A stretch of DNA of 64,000 bases. Source: Streptomyces sp. B21-105 (GTDB taxonomy: Bacteria; Actinomycetota; Actinomycetes; Streptomycetales; Streptomycetaceae). The notes under the pieces are model-generated. The model saw nothing but the letters and a program-made list of their open reading frames with translations. It made no database searches and was not told where the DNA came from. The DNA lies in the NCBI RefSeq assembly GCF_036898465.1, contig NZ_JARUMJ010000001.1, positions 4,464,001 through 4,528,000 of the forward strand, in the 5' to 3' direction. Shown piece after piece: positions 45,701 through 53,090 of this stretch. The position numbers and the translations under genes were made by a program. Every line of letters starts with the position of its first letter. Position 1 is the first letter of the stretch.

Positions 45701-45991
45701 CTAGAAGGGCGGTTCGTCGCCATAGCCGCCGGGCCCCCATGGGTCACGACCGGTGTCACGGCGACGCAGCCACCGGGGTCGATGCGGAAGCGGCAGCAGG
45801 ACCATGCGCCACTCCGTCCAGCAGGGGCAGGGCTCCCACTCGGTGCCCTCGTACTCACCGTCGTAGTGGTTGCCGTAGTCGTGCGGGATGCCGCCCACGC
45901 CCTCGCAGTAGGGACAGTCCAGGCGGGGCGTGTCGGTGAGGATGAGCGCGTTGCGGGGCAGCGCGGCGCGCCGGATACGCAGGCGGATCAC
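45701..45991 (-). CDS. small zinc-ribbon-like AICE protein
   Basis: A 96-residue hypothetical protein with Cys pairs (CPYCEGVGG and CPC) resembling a DnaJ-type zinc ribbon, and aromatic, acidic sequence between them. AGGAG lies 8 nt before GTG 45991. Function unknown; such small zinc proteins are common in AICE transfer regions. Confidence 0.7.
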   Translation of the reverse strand: MIRLRIRRAALPRNALILTDTPRLDCPYCEGVGGIPHDYGNHYDGEYEGTEWEPCPCWTEWRMVLLPLPHRPRWLRRRDTGRDPWGPGGYGDEPPF

Positions 45992-46004
45992 GGGTGGGCT
46001 CCTG

Positions 46005-46475
46005 TCAGCCGTAGAACTTGTTGCGCTTGATGACGGCCTTGCGGATGTTCACCGTGGTCCCGCCCTTGGCGCCGCCCGCGCTGAACACCTGCACGGCGAT
46101 CCATCCGCCGAAGACGACAGCGGCGAGAGTGATGAGCTGCGTGATGAGCGCGGTCAGGGCGGTGATGAACGTGGTGAGGATCAGCAGGCCGCCGCACACG
46201 GCGAGGAACCCGATGCCCCCGAGGGCGACGTTGACGGCCGCGCGGGAGACGGGCGGCTTGTCGGCGACCGGTTCGGTCTTGGTCGGCTCGATGGCGTAGC
46301 CGGTGATGATCCGCCCGTCCGGCAGCACGATGCTCGCCACCGCCGGGATGGTGCCCGGCTGGACGGGCACGAGCGGCGCCGGCGCGACGGGGGCGGGGGT
46401 GATGGGGGTGGGGGTGGGGTGGTGGACTTCCACGGCCCGTACGGCGGGTGGGTGGTGGCCTTGCTCGGGGTACAT
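46005..46475 (-). CDS. Spd-like membrane protein
   Basis: A 156-residue protein with a Pro-rich N terminus and two hydrophobic segments (about 85-105 and 108-130), and a basic C terminus. Position next to traB and topology fit the spread (Spd) proteins that help plasmids pass along the mycelium; some are annotated as DUF6251. No enzymatic motif. Confidence 0.65.
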   Translation of the reverse strand: MYPEQGHHPPAVRAVEVHHPTPTPITPAPVAPAPLVPVQPGTIPAVASIVLPDGRIITGYAIEPTKTEPVADKPPVSRAAVNVALGGIGFLAVCGGLLILTTFITALTALITQLITLAAVVFGGWIAVQVFSAGGAKGGTTVNIRKAVIKRNKFYG

Positions 46476-46496
46476 GCGGAATCCCTTCTCGCAGTA

Positions 46497-46672
46497 AGCC
46501 AGGGAGGCGGAGACACCCCCTTGCAGGGGGCCGGTGGAGGGGGTTTCAGGGGTCTGACCTGGGGTGCCTCCCTACCTCCCTGGCTGATCATTTGTGCAGG
46601 TCAGGTGCAGGGAGGCGGGCCAGGGAGGGGGTCAGGGAGTTCTCCCTGCCTCCCTGACCCGTCGGGGGCGTG
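46497..46672. repeat. CAGGGAGG repeat cluster beside traB
   Basis: The block has at least eight copies of CAGGGAG or its complement CTCCCTG in both orientations. They form inverted repeats (AGCCAGGGAGGC with ACCTCCCTGGCT at 46497-46585; several more at 46607-46660). It lies between the Spd-like gene and the traB stop codon. In Streptomyces plasmids the clt/TRS site bound by TraB is a cluster of 8-bp repeats near traB, so this is a candidate transfer locus; alternatively a regulator operator. Confidence 0.7.
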
Positions 46673-46679
46673 CTCCCTG

Positions 46680-48812
46680 TCATTCGGCGGTGGAAGCGGA
46701 ACCTGTCGCGTCGCGGTTGGCGAGGGCACGGGTGAGGCGGTCGCGGCCGACGACCATGCGGCCGTCGGACTTGTACGGCTCAGCGCCGGTGCCGTCCAGG
46801 ACGCGCTTGAGGTCGATGAACGACCAGCCGCCGTAGGCGTCCGTGTTGAGCGTGGCGAGCCGTTTGAGGACGTCCTGAGTCAGGACGCGGGAGGCGTCGC
46901 CGACCACGTTCGCGATGTCGGCGAGCGGGTCACGCTCCTCGCCCCGCTCGATGGCGTGCAGGGTGGTGACGCCGTCGCGCAGCGCCTTGGCCCGGTCGGT
47001 GATGGCTTCGGCCGCGTCGTCGTCGATGTAGTGCGTGCGCACGGTGATGGACGACTGTCCGGCCGGGATCGTGATGCCGTCGGAGGCGACGACCAGCGTT
47101 CCCCGGTCCAGACCCGGACGGAGCAGGTTCGGTGCCGCCCCGCCGTCGACGGCCTTGTCCCCGAGCGCCATGCGTGCCTGCGACTCGGTACCGAGCGCGA
47201 GGGAGGCGCGGGTATGGGCACCCTCGCGAACCAGCTTGGGCAGGTTCTCGTTCGTGGGGTCCTGGGTGCCCTGCCACATCAGCACGTTCACCGCCCGCCC
47301 CTGGTTGTGGATCTTCCGCACGGCCATGAAGTACCGCGAATTGGCCTTCGACCCGCCATAGGGGCGCTTGTCGGCGTCCTTGGCCGGGCACATGAACGCC
47401 ACCTGCGCCTCGTCGACCAGCACGATCAGCGGCGGGAAGGTGGTGCCGGGAGGCGCCTGGATACGGCGGTTCATCTCCTCCACCGCGCCCTCGACCATCT
47501 CGGTCACCTGGATCACGTGCTCATCGGTGGGGCCCTGGATCAGGGTGGTGGCAAGGCCGTCGAACATGGCCCAGTCGCCCACGCCCTTGAGGTCGCCCAT
47601 GAGGAACTGCACCGACTTGTCCAGCGAGAGCCACAGCGCCAGGGAGCGCAGGGCGACGGTCTTGCCCTGGTTGGACAGGCCGGTGATGAGCAGGTGTCGC
47701 TGGTAGAGGCTGAGTGCGGCGGCGTCGCCGCGCAGGTCTTGGCCCCACGGGGCGCGGCCCTTGGTGTAGTCGGCGGTCATGGTGTCGTCGGTGACCAGCG
47801 GGGACGGGCCGATCGGCTCGTCCAGCGCGCCGGAGTCGGCGACCCACAGCCGGACCGTGCGGGCGGCGGTGGGGATGGTGATGAACACTTCGTGTTCGTG
47901 CCGGGTGAGGTTCTCGGCGAGCTTGCGGCGCCGGTTCTGCACTTCGATGGTCGACACCCCCGAGGGAAGGGTGACGTCGACCTCGATGCCGCATCCGGCG
48001 ATGGTGATCGGTCCGAGCATGGAGGCGCCGGCGTCGCCCATCTCCTTGATGGCGTTGCGCAGTGCGGGGACACCGAGGTCGCGCAGGGCCTTGACGACGA
48101 TGGACGGGGTGATCGGCTCGCCCTCGCCACTGCGGACGTTCGCGGGAAGTGCCCACTGGGGTGCGGCTTGCTGCTTGCTGCCGACCGTCCACAGGGCGAG
48201 CAGGGCGAGGAACGGGCCGATGGTGAGCGCCGGGCCCCACACGATTTGGACGATGCGGATGAGCAGGGCGATGAAGTCGATGGTGGCCGACAGTGGGGTG
48301 ATGACGTCGCCGATGTCGCCGTTGTTGATGGCCATGACCACCCCGAGGGCGACCAGAACCCCGATGCCCATGCCCGCGCCGACGGCCACGCCCTTGGCGG
48401 CCTCCACCGGGGAGTGCAAGAGGTCCATGCGGCGGTGGTGGCGGGCGGCGCGGAAGCGCTGCAACCGCTCCTCCCACTCCTCTGCCGCTTCCAGGTTCCC
48501 CGCGGCTTCGGCCGTGCGGATCATCCGCTCGTAGCGGGACCCGGTGCGGCCGTCCCAGGTTCGGCGGGCCACGATCCTTGCCCCGCCCACGACGTAGGCG
48601 CCGTGGCGGACGACGACGCGTCCGGTGTTCTTGGTGCGCTCGTCGGTGGCCACCCGCTTCACCGCGCGGCCGGAGCGCACCCACAGCGGCACCGGCCGCG
48701 CCGGCGGGGCGTCCGGGACGACGGTCAGCACCGTGGGGGCCGTGTCCGCCACGGGCTCAGCGGCCGGGGCGGGGGTGGTGTCTTTGTGCAGGTGGATGAC
48801 GTTCTCGGACAT
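46680..48812 (-). CDS. traB: FtsK/SpoIIIE-type conjugal DNA translocase TraB
   Basis: A 710-residue ATPase that moves double-stranded element DNA from donor to recipient hyphae. A polar N terminus and two or three membrane segments (about 145-215) come first. The motor domain has Walker A GLSNQGKTVALRS near 372 and Walker B PPLIVLVDEAQ near 457. The C-terminal region (about 610-710) could be the winged helix that reads TRS repeats. ATG 48812. It is the central transfer gene of AICEs; name by family, not by demonstrated activity. Confidence 0.9.
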   Translation of the reverse strand: MSENVIHLHKDTTPAPAAEPVADTAPTVLTVVPDAPPARPVPLWVRSGRAVKRVATDERTKNTGRVVVRHGAYVVGGARIVARRTWDGRTGSRYERMIRTAEAAGNLEAAEEWEERLQRFRAARHHRRMDLLHSPVEAAKGVAVGAGMGIGVLVALGVVMAINNGDIGDVITPLSATIDFIALLIRIVQIVWGPALTIGPFLALLALWTVGSKQQAAPQWALPANVRSGEGEPITPSIVVKALRDLGVPALRNAIKEMGDAGASMLGPITIAGCGIEVDVTLPSGVSTIEVQNRRRKLAENLTRHEHEVFITIPTAARTVRLWVADSGALDEPIGPSPLVTDDTMTADYTKGRAPWGQDLRGDAAALSLYQRHLLITGLSNQGKTVALRSLALWLSLDKSVQFLMGDLKGVGDWAMFDGLATTLIQGPTDEHVIQVTEMVEGAVEEMNRRIQAPPGTTFPPLIVLVDEAQVAFMCPAKDADKRPYGGSKANSRYFMAVRKIHNQGRAVNVLMWQGTQDPTNENLPKLVREGAHTRASLALGTESQARMALGDKAVDGGAAPNLLRPGLDRGTLVVASDGITIPAGQSSITVRTHYIDDDAAEAITDRAKALRDGVTTLHAIERGEERDPLADIANVVGDASRVLTQDVLKRLATLNTDAYGGWSFIDLKRVLDGTGAEPYKSDGRMVVGRDRLTRALANRDATGSASTAE

Positions 48813-48899
48813 GCTGGAACTGCTCCTGACTGCCCCGGCGGGGGCGGGAGGTTGAGGGCGCCCCCGCCCGGCAACCGGGCCGGACGGGGCGGGGATGGC

Positions 48900-49202
48900 T
48901 CAGCGGCCGTGGCGGGCGCGGTTCTCGGCGTGGCTGAGCTGCGAGGCGTCGGTGCGGGGGCCGTCCAGCCAGCAGAAGGGGCGGATGCCGTCGGCGGCCT
49001 TGAACACGCGGATGGCCGTACCCGGCACCGCGTGCGGGAGGCCGTAGACCCGCCCACCGGCAAGGGAGGCGAGCAGACGGGCACCGTGGTGCTCGCACCC
49101 GTCGGCGCCGGCGCCCCCGGAGTCCAGCACGCTCACCACGACCTCGCCCACGCAAGGGGTGGGGTCTTCCGGGTGCGCAGCCGGGCAACGGTCGTGAGTC
49201 AT
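48900..49202 (-). CDS. hypothetical AICE protein
   Basis: A 100-residue protein without a recognized family. His/Cys residues (RCPAAHPEDPTPCVGE, GCEHHGARLLASL) could form a zinc site. ATG 49202 overlaps the start region of the upstream gene's end; an alternative start is 4 codons earlier. Confidence 0.65.
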   Translation of the reverse strand: MTHDRCPAAHPEDPTPCVGEVVVSVLDSGGAGADGCEHHGARLLASLAGGRVYGLPHAVPGTAIRVFKAADGIRPFCWLDGPRTDASQLSHAENRARHGR

Positions 49203-49204
49203 GC

Positions 49205-49522
49205 TCACCACCAACTCGACTTCTTCTTGGCGGCCTTGGCGCGGGCGGCCTCGGTGATCAGTCGCTGACGCTCGCCGTGCAGCGCCATCAGCTCCGCGTT
49301 CAGCCGCGTCTCGGCGGCGGAGCCGATGGAGTCCATGCGGTCCTCGGCGCCGGTCGTGCTGCGGCCCTTGTGGACGCTGCGCGCGCCCCTGGCCATGGCG
49401 CGGGTCATCGACAGCCGTTCACGGCTGGTCAGCGGCCACCACTCACCCCGGCGGACCGCTTCCAGCTTCTTCGCGGTCCGCTCGATCTCGCGGTCCAGGC
49501 GGCGTATCTCGGAGTTGCCCAT
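49205..49522 (-). CDS. small coiled-coil AICE protein
   Basis: A 105-residue highly charged helical protein (IRRLDREIERTAKKLEAVRRGEW; LNAELMALHGERQRLITEAARAKAAKKK), likely coiled coil. Function unknown. It is tightly packed in the transfer operon. Confidence 0.7.
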   Translation of the reverse strand: MGNSEIRRLDREIERTAKKLEAVRRGEWWPLTSRERLSMTRAMARGARSVHKGRSTTGAEDRMDSIGSAAETRLNAELMALHGERQRLITEAARAKAAKKKSSWW

Positions 49523-49524
49523 GG

Positions 49525-49911
49525 TCAGTGGCTCCCTTCCGGCCCGTGCGGGTCGGGGTAGGCGCAGGGCACGCAGGTGCCCAGCGAGGTCGGGATGCAG
49601 TAGCTGTAGGTGATCCCGCAGAGCGGGCAGGTGCGGCGGGCGAGCATCGCCAGAGCCAGCGCGCCCCACTTGCGCGACGTCATCGGCCGCACCGGCTTGG
49701 CGAGGTCGATCCGGTAGAGGTAGGCGACCAGCGGCGGACGGCGATGCCGCCCCCGCATCACCTGAGCGGCCACCGGCTGACCACCCGGACGCAGACCCAG
49801 CGCGCGCAGTGCCCGGCGGGTGGCGTAGCCGTCCGGCGCGCACCGCCACGGGTAGGTGGGGATGCCGTAGCGGTCGCCGGTCGGGTCGAAGAACGCGACA
49901 CGGGCGGCCAT
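49525..49911 (-). CDS. zinc-binding AICE protein (RRQRL-motif-like)
   Basis: A 128-residue protein with a C-terminal CPLC...YCIP...CVPC arrangement (TCPLCGITYSYCIPTSLGTCVPC) that would bind one zinc. This pattern matches small AICE proteins annotated as RRQRL-motif zinc-binding. The N-terminal half is basic and aromatic. Overlap with the next gene shows it is part of the same operon. Confidence 0.7.
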   Translation of the reverse strand: MAARVAFFDPTGDRYGIPTYPWRCAPDGYATRRALRALGLRPGGQPVAAQVMRGRHRRPPLVAYLYRIDLAKPVRPMTSRKWGALALAMLARRTCPLCGITYSYCIPTSLGTCVPCAYPDPHGPEGSH

Positions 49912-51023
49912 CAGGCGGCCTTGGCGGCGCGCTCAGCGAGGATCGTGTCCCGCAGCGTGCGGGCGTTCGCCGGGGACGTGCGGAGCGCGCGGCGGATGCC
50001 TTCGGCGGTCACCTTGGCGTGCGGCCAATCGGCCGTCGCCGTGCGTGCCTCGTCCAGGAGTTGAGCAGCGGTCCGGCGCGGCCGGGCCGATCGAGCGACC
50101 TCGGGAACCCGACCGGTCGCCCGGCGGGCCGGGGTCGACTCCGCCGCCACCGTCCGCTTCTCGATCGAGGCGACCGGCGCCCGGTCGACCGCCGGGGTGA
50201 TGACGGGGACGGGCTTGAGCGGAAGGGTCGACTTCGTGTAGTCGACCGCCACCGGATCGGGCACCCGCACCACCGTCGCCGTGATCGGCGGCGGGGTCGA
50301 TTCCGGCAGGTCAGCCATAGACCGTTTCCTCATGGTCTCGGTAGATTCCTCCGCATTCGTGACCGGTGCGGGAGTCGGGTCGGTGCCGCCGAACATCGAC
50401 AGGAGCGCGGAGTTCGCACCGGCGGTGACGCGGTCGCGCTGGACGTCCAGCAGCCTCGATCCGAGCGCGGCGTCCCCGACCCCGACCTTGCGGGCGAGCC
50501 GCCATGACTTGCGCTCCGACCACTTCTTGACCCGGTCGCTGGGGTGGTGGGCGGCGCGAGCTTGGTGGTAGGCGAGGGCCTGGACGATGTCGGCGGTGCG
50601 TCGTTCGTGCTCCGCGTCGCGGCCGTCGGTGTGGACGACGATGCGGCGGGCGAGGAAAGCCATGCCTTCCGCAGAGACGGACATGCCCATCGGGGTGAGG
50701 GCGTAGATGACGGTGCGTCCGGGGTCGGGTGCGGCCATGGCGCCCATGACCGATGCGGCGGCCGGCAGCGCCCACAACCCCATCCGCACTATGCGCGGGG
50801 ACGACTGGCCCAGCATGGTCAGACCCAGCAGCACCAGGGCGAGGACGGCGGTCGCACCCTCGCCGGCGGCCAGCGCCCCCAGCGCGGTGCCCTTGCCGTA
50901 GGAGTGCCCGATGTTGCTGTACGTCCCGATGCCGCCGATCACGCCCGTGGCGAGCATGGGCACGAACGCGGCCGACAGCACACCGATCTGAACTTTCGTA
51001 AGGGGCTTGCGGGTCCCGCTCAT
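49911..51023 (-). CDS. conjugal transfer-associated membrane protein
   Basis: A 370-residue protein. Its N-terminal 130 residues hold four hydrophobic helices (VQIGVLSAAFVPMLATGVIGG; ALVLLGLTML; ALPAAASVMGAMAA). A basic helical middle, a long Pro/Thr/Val-rich linker and a final winged-helix-like segment (ATADWPHAKVTAEGIRRALRTSPANARTLRD) follow. The layout fits an Spd-type transfer helper. Start ATG 51023; overlaps neighbours by 1-4 nt. Confidence 0.7.
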   Translation of the reverse strand: MSGTRKPLTKVQIGVLSAAFVPMLATGVIGGIGTYSNIGHSYGKGTALGALAAGEGATAVLALVLLGLTMLGQSSPRIVRMGLWALPAAASVMGAMAAPDPGRTVIYALTPMGMSVSAEGMAFLARRIVVHTDGRDAEHERRTADIVQALAYHQARAAHHPSDRVKKWSERKSWRLARKVGVGDAALGSRLLDVQRDRVTAGANSALLSMFGGTDPTPAPVTNAEESTETMRKRSMADLPESTPPPITATVVRVPDPVAVDYTKSTLPLKPVPVITPAVDRAPVASIEKRTVAAESTPARRATGRVPEVARSARPRRTAAQLLDEARTATADWPHAKVTAEGIRRALRTSPANARTLRDTILAERAAKAA

Positions 51024-51469
51024 GCCGCACCTCCCAGGGCGAACACGACGGACAGGATGAGCAGGGCGCCGCCCGCGCACGTCAGGTCGACCGCGCGACG
51101 CAGGCAGGTGAACTTGGCGACCGCCAACCGGGACAGGCCCGCCACATCGGCGGCGAGGTCCCGGGACGCGGCGGTGTCGGTGATCTGCTCGGGGGTGAGC
51201 GTCGCCCACAGCGGGAAACCGTGCCGCCCCTTGATGTTGGGTCGCACCGACCGCAGCAGCAGACCGGCCGCCGCGACCAGCAGCGCCAGCCCGCACCCGC
51301 CCGCCACACAGGCGGAGACGTTCAGCGGCAGGTCACGGGCGACCGTCCACGCGCCGGCGAGCACCGCGCCGACGAACGCCAGCAGCAACGCCGTCTTGGC
51401 GTCGGTCCGCGCGATCTCCGCCTTCACCTCAGCGTGCGCGGCCGTCAGGTTCTGCGTCACGGCGCTCAT
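51020..51469 (-). CDS. Pycsar-effector-like transmembrane protein
   Basis: A 149-residue protein matching the layout of the Pycsar effector TM domain: amphipathic helix (HAEVKAEIARTDAKTALLLAFVGAVLAG), two closely spaced membrane helices, GFPLWATLTPEQI and LSRLAVAKFTCLRRAVDLTC with a final membrane helix. In Pycsar systems such a protein opens the membrane on binding cCMP or cUMP. No cyclase is found in the element. Within AICEs this family usually lies at this site, so it may have been adapted for transfer. ATG 51469. Confidence 0.72.
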   Translation of the reverse strand: MSAVTQNLTAAHAEVKAEIARTDAKTALLLAFVGAVLAGAWTVARDLPLNVSACVAGGCGLALLVAAAGLLLRSVRPNIKGRHGFPLWATLTPEQITDTAASRDLAADVAGLSRLAVAKFTCLRRAVDLTCAGGALLILSVVFALGGAA

Positions 51470-51762
51470 GCCGCTTCCCCCGTCCCCGCCCGGTGGCCAC
51501 GAACGGAACGCAGGAACGGGACCGTACGGGTCAGCGCGTGGGCGTACAGGGCGTCCCAACCGGCGATCTCGTCACCGGCCTCGCCCATCGCAACCAGGTC
51601 GGCGAGCACGTCACGGGCCGCGTCCTCACGGGCCGCACGCTCGCCGTCCGTCTCGAACTCCAGCGGGCCCCGGAACAGGTCGACGTCGATGCCGAGCGAC
51701 AGTTCCGCGAACTCCATGTCGCCGTGCGCTTCCTGGCCGGCGACGAAAGTACGCATACGCAT
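51466..51762 (-). CDS. hypothetical AICE protein, first gene of the transfer operon
   Basis: A 98-residue acidic, soluble protein (MRMRTFVAGQEAHGDMEFAE...) with no recognizable family. AGGAG lies 9 nt before ATG 51762. It begins the long minus-strand operon (51762 to about 46005). Its leader holds hairpin copy 3. Confidence 0.65.
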   Translation of the reverse strand: MRMRTFVAGQEAHGDMEFAELSLGIDVDLFRGPLEFETDGERAAREDAARDVLADLVAMGEAGDEIAGWDALYAHALTRTVPFLRSVRGHRAGTGEAA

Positions 51763-51784
51763 GGTGGTTCTCTCCTCTTGCTAC

Positions 51785-51839
51785 GTCGGGAGGGAGACCG
51801 GGCGGCGGGCTGTCCTGTCCGGGAGTGCCGCCGCACCGG
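51785..51839 (-). repeat. dispersed hairpin element, copy 3
   Basis: Stem CCGGTGCGGCGG with its complement (one bulge) around the conserved loop, in the leader of the transfer operon 23 nt before the start codon. Confidence 0.88.
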
Positions 51840-52242
51840 ATTAAGGGCGGTCACCGCGTATCGCGGCGGGCCCAGCACCCCGGGCGGGAGTCGATCCCGC
51901 GCCCTCACGGCTTGATGCCGGGGCAGGTCTTGCGTGATGTCCCCCTTCGGAAACACGAGCTTCCGTTGCAGGCGTATGGGGACGTCGGCCTTTCGGCCTT
52001 GCCATCCGGTTGACCAGGAACCCGGTTACCTCGGCCCGCTCTGTCCCGGGCCCCTTGAGGCCGCAAGCGACCCCCATTGGCGTGCATTCGTGCAGGTCAA
52101 ACCGCTATGACAGAACCTCCCCGAGCTTGCCTAGGGGGGGTTGCCGTCTCGCTTGTTAGGTACCGTAGGCAAACTCCAAGCTGCGCGCAACCCCCTCTCG
52201 CGATAGAGTCTGATAGCCCCCCTAGGCGATGTTGGGAGAGAC
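51840..52242. promoter_or_regulatory. structured divergent leader region of the AICE
   Basis: About 400 nt lie between the transfer operon (minus) and the HTH/PP2C pair (plus). The minus strand contains a tRNA-T-arm-like hairpin GCGGG-ATCGACT-CCCGC abutting GGGGTGC at about 51876-51900, a GTCCCC...GGGGGAC hairpin enclosing CGGAA/TTCCG, and GGCC-GAAA-GGCC. The right part holds the operator at 52129-52227. No complete tRNA could be folded. It probably carries both promoters and a structured leader. Confidence 0.6.
52129..52227. promoter_or_regulatory. inverted-repeat operator flanking the HTH/PP2C promoter
   Basis: GCCTAGGGGGG (52129-52139) and CCCCCCTAGGC (52217-52227) are exact inverted copies 77 nt apart. 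They flank the region where the promoter of the plus-strand HTH gene must lie (its start is 52243). Paired identical arms suggest binding of a dimeric regulator with looping, perhaps the HTH protein itself. Confidence 0.65.
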
Positions 52243-53088
52243 GTGCAAGACGACATGGAGAAGGTCTCTGGGATCACAGATCCCGTTGACCGCGCCAAGA
52301 CCGCAATCGACCTGATGGCGCGGTATCAGAGCCGAGTGAACGAGCTGTCCCGCATCCGGCGGGAAGCGATCGAAGAGGCGCAGGCTTCCGGCTTGACGCA
52401 AGCGGAGATCGCGAAGCGGCTAGGCGTCAGTCGGGGGCGGGTGGGTCAGCTCGCGTCCGCAGGTCCCCCGCCCGAGCGCGTGTTCTTCGGCACGGACCTG
52501 GTGACGGTGTCGCTCGGGGGCAAGTACGAAGCGGGCAAGGGCCCTGACCAGAACCCCAGCGAGGTAGTCACTCGGGAAGACCTCAACAACTTCGAGCATC
52601 TGCGGAAGCTGTTGGGCGGCATGAAGCTGGACACGCAGTACGAGGTGATTCCGCCGACCGGGATCGTCAACCTCAACCGCGACAACCACGTCGTCGTCTG
52701 CGGCCCCCGGCTGTCCCCGATCGTGGCGCAGGTACTCGAAGGTGACGACAACCTTCGGTTTGCCAAGGATCGTGCGTGGCACCTGGTCGACCAGGTGGCC
52801 GGTACGGAACACCGGTCACCGCAGGATGAAGATGGGTCGGCCGGCGATGTCGGTTATCTGGGACGCCTCCCCCGTCTCGACGGGAAGGGGACGTTCCTCT
52901 ACATCGCTGGCATCCATTCCATCGGGGCGAACGGGGTTGTTCACTACCTCGAAAACAACCTGGCAGAGCTTTACCGAGAGGTACGGACTCGCCGCTTCTC
53001 CACCCTAATTTCGTGCCGCTACGACCCCAAGACGCTCGAAGTGCTGGAGAGTCGACGCGTCACCCCGCTGTACCGACACGAAGGCTGA
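52243..53088 (+). CDS. helix-turn-helix protein paired with a PP2C-like protein
   Basis: A 281-residue protein. The N-terminal 75 residues have a sigma-region-4-like helix-turn-helix (LTQAEIAKRLGVSRGRVGQLA). The C-terminal domain (about 80-281) has the conserved elements VVVCGPRLSP, ...FAKDRAWHLVD, GTFLYIAGIHSIG and TPLYRHEG, which recur in many actinobacterial proteins but have no assigned function that I know. GTG start 52243 (or ATG 52255). It is followed after 2 nt by a PP2C-like gene, and its promoter lies between inverted repeats. Possibly a stress or phage sensor; this is inference. Confidence 0.7.
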   Translation: MQDDMEKVSGITDPVDRAKTAIDLMARYQSRVNELSRIRREAIEEAQASGLTQAEIAKRLGVSRGRVGQLASAGPPPERVFFGTDLVTVSLGGKYEAGKGPDQNPSEVVTREDLNNFEHLRKLLGGMKLDTQYEVIPPTGIVNLNRDNHVVVCGPRLSPIVAQVLEGDDNLRFAKDRAWHLVDQVAGTEHRSPQDEDGSAGDVGYLGRLPRLDGKGTFLYIAGIHSIGANGVVHYLENNLAELYREVRTRRFSTLISCRYDPKTLEVLESRRVTPLYRHEG

Positions 53089-53090
53089 GC

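Noticed and set aside
45930..49268. 1112-codon plus-strand frame across the transfer genes
   Set aside because: Opposite to traB and neighbours, with Asp/Gly/His-rich shadow composition and no motif.
51876..51950. Complete tRNA gene on the minus strand of the AICE leader
   Set aside because: A good T-arm-like hairpin exists, but no matching 5' acceptor strand, D arm and 7-nt anticodon loop could be placed at proper spacing.
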